Source: Martelella radicis
GTDB taxonomy: Bacteria; Pseudomonadota; Alphaproteobacteria; Rhizobiales; Rhizobiaceae
Length of the DNA stretch: 64,000 nucleotides
NCBI RefSeq assembly: GCF_014196625.1
Contig: NZ_JACIDZ010000013.1
Coordinates: forward strand, 50,256 to 114,255
Direction of reading: 5' to 3'
Below are positions 62,225 through 64,000 of this stretch, piece after piece. Under the pieces are notes generated by a model, which saw only the letters and a program-made list of their open reading frames with translations, was not told where the DNA came from and did not search any database. Each line of letters opens with the position of its first letter. The stretch's first letter is position 1. Made by a program: the position numbers and the translations under genes.

Positions 62225-62830
62225 GCCGGTTCCGCTTCGATCCTCCGCAATGTCGGCCTTGAGGGCGGCAGCATTACCGGCAGCGGCTATGTCGGCGGGC
62301 TGGTCGGGACGAATACTTCTGGCGCGATCAGCAATGCGTATGCGAGCGGCAGCGTAACGGGCGGCTACGAGGTTGGCGGGCTGGCCGGGTACAGTTCTGG
62401 CACGATCAGCAATGCCTATGCGACCGGCAGCGTTGTCGGCGACGGCAGCTATGTTGGCGGGCTGGTCGGGTACAATTCTGGCACGATCAGCAATGCTTAT
62501 GCGACTGGCAGCGTTACGGGTAGCGTTACGGGCAGCGACAATGTCGGCGGGCTGGTCGGGAGGAATGCTTCTGGCACGATCAGCAATGCGTATGCGACCG
62601 GCGGCGTAACGGGCCGCTACGAGGTTGGCGGGCTGGTCGGGTGGAGTAGTTCTGGCACGATCAGCAATGCGTATGCGACCGGCATCGTAACGGGCCGCGA
62701 AGATGTCGGCGGGCTTGTCGGCGGGAGCAGTTCTCTCGCGATCAGCAATGCCTATGCGAGCGGCAGCGTTACGGGCAGCCGCCATGTCGGCGGGCTGGTC
62801 GGGTACAACAATTCTGGCACGATCACGGCA
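62225..62830 (+). repeat. GLUG-motif block 2 (seven units)
   Basis: Seven units like those of block 1 (SGTISNAYATGSVTG ... VGGLVG), more alike at DNA level than block 1, with an extra GSVTG insertion in unit four (62510-62545). Confidence 0.8.
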
Positions 62831-63268
62831 TCCTATTTCGATACGGACAAGACGAACCAGTCGAACGGCGTCGGCACAGGCGACGGCGAAGTGACCGGGC
62901 TGACCACCGAACAGTTTCAGGATACGGCCGGGTTCTACGCGCTGGCTTCGGCCGCCGGCTGGGATTTCGAGACGGTCTGGGCACCGCCGAGCCAGGACTT
63001 TTATCCGGAGCTATATGCGCTCTCCGACGTGGTCTTCGTCAAGACCGATGGCCAGACCATCACCTATGGCGATGCGCCGGGCCCGCTCACCTATTCCGAC
63101 GTTTACGGTGGTCACAGCGGCGCGGGCGTTTTCGCGCCGACGCTGACGACGGAAGCCAACGCGACATCCAATGTCGGCAGCTACGCCATCTCGGGCGAGC
63201 CAAAGTTTGTCGGCGATGACGGGATCACCTACCGCACCGTCTACGGGCCCGGCGTGGTGACGATCAAC

Positions 63269-64000
63269 AAGGCCAAGCTGACGGTGACGGCCGATAACGG
63301 CTCGATGATCTATGGCGATGCTGTTCCGACGATCGGCTACACGGTAACCGGGTGGAAGAACGATCAGACGGGCGCGCTTCTGACCGGGGTGAACGTCACC
63401 ACGGATGCCGACAAGGCCTCGGATGCCGGGACCGGCTACATCACGACCGCAGCCGGCGGCACGCTTTCGGGCGATGCGACGGGCAATTATACGCTGAGCT
63501 ATGAGAAAGGCGCTTTCGAGGTCAAGAAGGCCACGCTGACGGTCACGGCTGATAACGGCTCGATGATCTACGGCGATGCTGTTCCGACGATCGGTTACAC
63601 GGTGACCGGGTGGAAGAACGATCAGACGGGCGCGCTGCTGACCGGTGTGAACGTCACCACGGATGCCGACAAGGCCTCGAATGCCGGGACCGGCTACATC
63701 ACGACCGCAGCCGGCGGGACGCTTTCGGGCGATGCGATGGGCAATTATACGCTGAGCTATGAGAAAGGCGCGTTCGAGGTCAAGAAGGCCGCGCTGACGG
63801 TCACAGCCAATAGCGGCTCGATGATCTATGGCGATGCTGTTCCGACGATCGGTTACACGGTGACCGGGTGGAAGAACGATCAGACGGGCGCGCTGCTGAC
63901 CGGGGTGAACGTCACCACGGATGCCGACAAGGCCTCGAATGCCGGGACCGGCTACATCACGACCGCAGCCGGCGGGACGCTTTCGGGCGATGCGATGGGC
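63269..64000 (+). repeat. Near-identical 258-bp MBG repeats
   Basis: Units start at 63269, 63527 and 63785, an exact period of 258 bases (86 residues), each with SMIYGDAVPTIGYTVTGWKN. The units differ by only a few bases. The third is cut by the window edge. Confidence 0.93.

Larger units (their letters stand above)
59271..64000 (+). pseudogene. Two-partner-secretion exoprotein (filamentous haemagglutinin type), frameshifted, runs off window
   Basis: ATG 59271 follows GGGGGA. A signal peptide (FALGLLASSALSLPALAG) leads into a TPS domain with QSFNIGEPNSVDFVQPG and NVAA-like NRVTG followed by GNGQVFLVNPNGI (NPNGI hallmark). The first frame stops at 60746, but the reading continues in another frame from 60692, which stays open to 64000; one missing T near 60691 explains this. 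The second part has 13 GLUG motifs (61240-61735 and 62225-62830) and MBG repeats from about 63010. It should be secreted by a TpsB porin and act in adhesion or biofilm. The shift may be a sequencing error or phase variation. Confidence 0.8.

Noticed and set aside
61406..62785. Minus-strand frames with repeated ADRARxxxPDQPA text
   Set aside because: These are antisense readings of the GLUG repeats, not genes.
61230..62830. Regular repeats as a possible CRISPR array
   Set aside because: The units are in-frame, protein-coding GLUG repeats without unique spacers of constant length.

Overview
The window looks like part of a plasmid or chromid of an alphaproteobacterium of the Hyphomicrobiales (Rhizobium/Agrobacterium/Ochrobactrum-like). 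The evidence is a complete repABC cassette at 28.2-32.1 kb with two palindromic partition-type sites, the 3' end of a second repC at the left edge, DUF1403-ScpB and DUF736 genes, and the ArdC / ParB / strawberry-notch helicase / Toprim block typical of rhizobial plasmids. Calls rest on motif reading of translated sequence; no database search was run.

Layout. 0-1.6 kb: tail of a repC, a membrane-anchored thermonuclease, and an unknown protein with a HEPN-like RNase motif. 1.8-4.3 kb: a complete IS21-family element. 4.5-11.4 kb: two tandem c-di-GMP genes (GAF-PAS-GGDEF-EAL, and a 1497-residue GAF-7xPAS-GGDEF-EAL). 11.4-13.3 kb: scrap region with an internally deleted IS, a tautomerase, a truncated Na+/H+ antiporter and a DUF2971 gene. 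13.5-27.6 kb: plasmid housekeeping block (ArdC-like antirestriction, a frameshifted ParB-like gene, HigBA-type toxin-antitoxin, methylase-helicase, Toprim protein, DUF2493, two DUF736 genes, L,D-transpeptidase). Four genes here share a 5' leader made of a hairpin, a GAGAAAG box and a CGGAGA-like ribosome binding site.

28.2-32.1 kb: repA-repB-(antisense RNA)-repC-partition sites. 32.8-37.9 kb: PIN/Phd toxin-antitoxin, a C-terminal integrase relic, a RelE/Gp49-XRE toxin-antitoxin, the intact tyrosine recombinase with an array of alternating half-sites at its 5' end, then DUF1403 and ScpB-like genes. 37.9-46.9 kb: a probable defence island with a TIR-like protein, a rightward overlapping operon (radical SAM, DnaQ-like exonuclease, P-loop kinase, HD dNTPase-like protein) and a convergent leftward overlapping operon (187-residue protein, QueC-like PP-loop enzyme with a four-cysteine site, XRE-ImmA/IrrE protease, PIN-like protein). 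These two operons are the best candidates for an undescribed system.

47.3-58.7 kb: ordinary metabolic and transport genes (LysE exporter operon, TPR-methyltransferase, GNAT, hydrolases, cupins, PEBP, LysR regulator divergent from a class IV aminotransferase, EamA exporter, DUF1737, hypotheticals). 59.3 kb to the right edge: a very large two-partner-secretion exoprotein with a TPS domain, 13 GLUG motifs and near-identical 258-bp MBG repeats, carrying an apparent one-base frameshift. No tRNA, rRNA, CRISPR array or conjugation genes were found.
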